The notes beneath the pieces are model-generated. The model saw only the letters and a list, made by a program, of their open reading frames with translations. It searched no databases and was not told the DNA's origin. Source: Legionellales bacterium UBA5158 (lineage in GTDB: Bacteria; Pseudomonadota; Gammaproteobacteria; DSM-16500). From it: a stretch of DNA of 7,724 nucleotides. Numbering within the stretch: position 1 is the stretch's first letter; each line of letters starts with the position of its first letter. The position numbers and the translations under genes were made by a program. The stretch spans positions 27,028-34,751 of the forward strand of contig DHXK01000025.1 of the NCBI GenBank assembly GCA_002413665.1, in the 5' to 3' direction. Positions 5,518-7,724 of this stretch are shown here, one piece after another.

Positions 5518-6525
5518 ATGATTAGTCTATGGATATATTTAGTTTTAATGCTTATCATCATTCTTGTTTCATCTCAGTTGTTCACCAATGCTTTAGAACA
5601 TTTCGGTCAAAAAATCAGTATTTCTGCAGGAGTCACCGGATCGATATTTGCAGCAATTACTACTGCATTACCCGAGACCTCTGTACCAATTATCGCACTA
5701 ATAGCAGGCACACCAGATAAATTAGTCAATCAAGAAATTAGCGTTGGTGCGATTTTAGGGGCACCTTTAATGCTATCTACTTTATCAACTTTTATCATGG
5801 CTCTTTCTGTCATTAAGCAACGAGGCATTAATGGTAAAGTCACGCCAGAAAAAACAGGCTTTGTACGTGATTTAAATTTTTTCTTAGTCGCTTTTTTTCT
5901 AGCAGCAATTGCGATGTATGTGCCACTCGATCCTATTTATTTAAGAACTGGGATAAGTTTGATATTAATCGGAATTTATATCAGTTACCTCGTGCTTACA
6001 TGTATGGCATCAAATGCGCTTGTGGTAAACGGTCATGGAGTGAGCCCCGAGGAACCAATGATATTAACTAAAATTGGTTTAAAAAATAACGGTGTTACAC
6101 TTGTTATTCAACTTATACTTGCAACATTATTACTTCTTTTTGGTGCTAAAGGCTTTATTAATGGAGTTGAAACTATATCAAAAGCTCTACATGTTTCAGC
6201 GTTACTATTCTCATTACTTATAATTCCTCTCGCAACAGAATTACCTGAAAAGGTGAATAGTATTTTATGGCTACGAAAAAATAAAGATACGCTAGGATTT
6301 GGGAATATCACTGGAGCGATGGTGTTTCAGGGAACCTTATTACCGGCATTAGGTATTTTATTAACACCATGGCAGCCAAGTAGAATAATACAGACAGGTA
6401 TGTTTATCACTTTTGTTGCGGCCACTTGGCTTAGAATCAATGCTTCGAGTACTGGTTTGCGTATTAAAGCATTGATGGTAAATGGAGTTTTGTATTTGTT
6501 GTATCTATATTTAGTATTTAGTTAG
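5518..6525 (+). CDS. Sodium/calcium exchanger-type (CaCA) membrane antiporter
   Basis: This 335-residue inner-membrane protein has about ten hydrophobic segments and the two signature alpha repeats of the CaCA superfamily. Alpha-1 holds GSIFAAITTALPETSVP (TALPE at 49-53), and alpha-2 holds PLATELPEKVNS (TELPE at 240-244) with ITGAMVFQGTLLPALGI after it. The glutamates in the two repeats are the expected cation ligands. Length and layout fit bacterial exchangers such as YrbG (about 325 residues), exchanging Ca2+ or another cation for Na+ or H+; the ion is not determinable here. A TTG at 5515 is also possible, but ATG 5518 with TAGGGA at 5503-5508 gives the better spacing. It may be co-transcribed with the flavoprotein remnant 58 bases downstream. 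The frame is intact, with no sign of decay. Confidence 0.88.
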   Translation: MISLWIYLVLMLIIILVSSQLFTNALEHFGQKISISAGVTGSIFAAITTALPETSVPIIALIAGTPDKLVNQEISVGAILGAPLMLSTLSTFIMALSVIKQRGINGKVTPEKTGFVRDLNFFLVAFFLAAIAMYVPLDPIYLRTGISLILIGIYISYLVLTCMASNALVVNGHGVSPEEPMILTKIGLKNNGVTLVIQLILATLLLLFGAKGFINGVETISKALHVSALLFSLLIIPLATELPEKVNSILWLRKNKDTLGFGNITGAMVFQGTLLPALGILLTPWQPSRIIQTGMFITFVAATWLRINASSTGLRIKALMVNGVLYLLYLYLVFS

Positions 6526-6583
6526 GCGGTAACAATTATAATTAATAATAGCAAGAAAAACTGCATGATTTTATGGAAATAAA

Positions 6584-6694
6584 ATGCGAGCTTTTGATGC
6601 GCTCATTATAGGTGGTGGTCCCGCTGGAGCAGCTACAGCCATATGGTTAGCACTAGATATTACTAAACTGTGCACTGTTGCGGCGTGCTTCTAG
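6584..6694 (+). pseudogene. Truncated FAD-dependent oxidoreductase, N-terminal fragment
   Basis: ATG 6584 gives MRAFDALIIGGGPAGAATAI, the dinucleotide-binding beta-alpha-beta start of a flavoprotein with the GxGxxG-type GGGPAGA motif (residues 10-16). It is typical of the tryptophan halogenase / LodB-like / geranylgeranyl reductase group. Family resemblance ends after about residue 24 (IWLAL). The next residues DITKLCTVAACF do not continue the second strand, and TAG follows at 6692. An intact relative has roughly 350-500 residues, so more than 90 percent is lost. It probably followed the exchanger gene in an operon before a deletion joined it to the ice-binding-like fragment. Confidence 0.75.
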
Positions 6695-6883
6695 AACCCC
6701 AACTTAGATAATGTTTACTGGCAGCTCGACGGAAACGTAACCATGACAAACGTTCAATTCAAGGGAAACATAGTAGGCAGTAGCAACACTGACATAACTA
6801 TGACAAATACAATTCTAAATGGTAGAGCATTGACAACGGCTACTGCTGTGACACTCACCGACACTGCTATTACTATTCCTTAA
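6695..6883 (+). pseudogene. C-terminal fragment of ice-binding-like (DUF3494) protein
   Basis: Directly after the amber codon, in the same frame, 62 codons read NPNLDNVYWQLDGNVTMTNV, then FKGNIVGSS, then ILNGRALTTATAVTLTDTAI and TAA. This is the last part of a DUF3494 beta-solenoid (xNVxWQ-x-x-G-x-VT ... FKGxI ... xNGRxLxxTxAVTL). Complete members have about 200 or more residues and are secreted or surface proteins, some with ice-binding activity. The part before NVYWQ and any signal peptide are missing. There is no start codon of its own, so it is not expected to be expressed. The beta-solenoid may have served as an adhesion module; that is inference. Confidence 0.75.
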
Positions 6884-6901
6884 TAGTTAAATTTTTTGGC
6901 T

Positions 6902-6934
6902 AAAAAAGGTTACCCAATTTAACTGGGTAACCTT
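6902..6934 (-). terminator. Intrinsic terminator of the minus-strand coiled-coil gene
   Basis: An 11-base perfect stem AAGGTTACCCA (6906-6916) and TGGGTAACCTT (6924-6934) has a 7-base loop. Read on the minus strand it starts 18 bases after the stop codon, and the descending arm runs into a six-T tract (complement of 6902-6907). On the plus strand no T-tract follows, so its main direction is minus. Confidence 0.85.
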
Positions 6935-6952
6935 AGATTACAGCTTTATGAC

Positions 6953-7724
6953 TTATGGACGAGGTGAAGTAACAACCGGATTAGAACCTACACTTTCTGC
7001 GACCTTGCATTCAGTCTTCATAGAAACAGCAGCAGCTACAACGTCAGCCAGTGAATGAACATTTTTATCCAATTCCTCTGCTTTTTCCTTCTTATTATGA
7101 CCCAAGAAAATCCGTAAGAAAGAAGTTGAAGATTTAGGTTTCTCAACATCTATTTCAGAATTACGCACAACATCTTGAGTAGGCTCAACGGCTGCAACTT
7201 GTTCGGCCACAACCAACGCCTCAACAGTTTTTTCATCTAAAACACTATCGACAACCAAATCTTCATTTGCTTTATTAAGATCAGTAGTTTGAGAGTGTAG
7301 TATTTCTAGTTGTTTTTCTTGTGCAGATTTTAATGCATCAGAGGTAGAGTCAACATTCGCCATATTATCTGATCCTTGAGATTTAAATAAACTAATTTCA
7401 GCTGCTAGTTGAGCTTTTTCAGCTTCAAAAGTTTGCTTTAATTCCAAAATTTCTTTTCCATATTTAGATTCAAGCTCCTTAACTCGATCTTCGTGTGACG
7501 TTGCTAATGTGCACAGTTCATTATTAAGTAGAGCTTGTTGGACTGAAAGGTGTTGATTTATTTCAGACAATTCAACTTTATGCGCATCATTTAATTCAGC
7601 TTTTTCACCTAGAAAAACAAAGTTTTGATGAGCAAATTTCTGCGCGAAAGTATCTTCGTTTATTTGAATTTGAGCATTTAAAGTATTTATTGAGTTTTTA
7701 TGATTTTCTTCATCTGATTTTAAC
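6953..7724 (-). CDS. Coiled-coil protein, C-terminal 256 residues (start beyond window)
   Basis: The frame is open from the window edge to TAA at 6953-6955 without interruption, so the gene begins outside. The TTG at 7570 is internal. The visible part is coiled coil for about its first 120 residues (DRVKELESKYGKEILELKQ, FEAEKAQLAAEISLFKSQ). It then becomes an acidic, low-complexity segment rich in V, A and E, with a basic patch SFLRIFLGHNKKEKAEELDK, and ends GSNPVVTSPRP. No enzymatic domain or membrane helix is seen. Long coiled-coil proteins with a disordered, charged C-terminus are common among effectors and cell-structure proteins of Legionella-like bacteria. A type IV effector is possible but not shown. 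The strong hairpin at 6902-6934 ends its transcript. Confidence 0.75.
   Translation of the reverse strand, partial: LKSDEENHKNSINTLNAQIQINEDTFAQKFAHQNFVFLGEKAELNDAHKVELSEINQHLSVQQALLNNELCTLATSHEDRVKELESKYGKEILELKQTFEAEKAQLAAEISLFKSQGSDNMANVDSTSDALKSAQEKQLEILHSQTTDLNKANEDLVVDSVLDEKTVEALVVAEQVAAVEPTQDVVRNSEIDVEKPKSSTSFLRIFLGHNKKEKAEELDKNVHSLADVVAAAVSMKTECKVAESVGSNPVVTSPRP

Noticed and set aside
5529..5720. Alternative-frame ORF inside the exchanger gene
   Set aside because: It overlaps the conserved alpha-1 repeat of the exchanger in another frame and shows only shadow composition.
1..7724. CRISPR array, tRNA or rRNA genes
   Set aside because: No regularly spaced repeats, cloverleaf with a GGTTCGA-type loop, or conserved rRNA segments were seen on either strand.

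Overview
The window is AT-rich accessory DNA with many broken genes. A eukaryotic-like protein kinase, several long coiled-coil proteins, an IS6-type element and extensive gene decay together suggest a host-associated gammaproteobacterium of the Legionella/Coxiella/Rickettsiella kind. That placement is inference: no rRNA, tRNA or housekeeping marker is present to fix the taxon.

Left part (1-1123): an IS6-family element lacks its first bases (outside the window). Its transposase has an internal deletion that removes part of the catalytic core. A perfect 16-bp-arm palindrome lies 23 bases beyond the IS end, followed by a small membrane protein gene broken by two frameshifts.

Centre left (1239-3250): an intact 355-residue protein kinase, probably a secreted effector, stands alone. 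Behind it are about 900 bases of decayed DNA with minus-strand ORF relics, one faintly resembling a winged-helix replication protein, and a solitary 32-base copy of the IS left end.

Centre right (3251-5496): a compact three-gene unit is coupled by two ATGA overlaps. It consists of a coiled-coil protein (frameshifted here), a 209-residue protein ending in a SEC-C zinc motif, and a 300-residue protein of unknown function. A short coiled-coil tail follows. This is the best candidate in the window for an undescribed system.

Right part (5518-7724): an intact CaCA-type cation exchanger is followed by the first 24 or so codons of an FAD-dependent oxidoreductase. These run in the same frame, through one amber codon, into the C-terminus of an ice-binding-like (DUF3494) protein. 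A strong hairpin then terminates a convergent minus-strand coiled-coil gene that continues past the window end.

Only the kinase, the SEC-C protein, the 300-residue protein and the exchanger look like intact genes. The rest reads as a graveyard of insertion, deletion and frameshift events.
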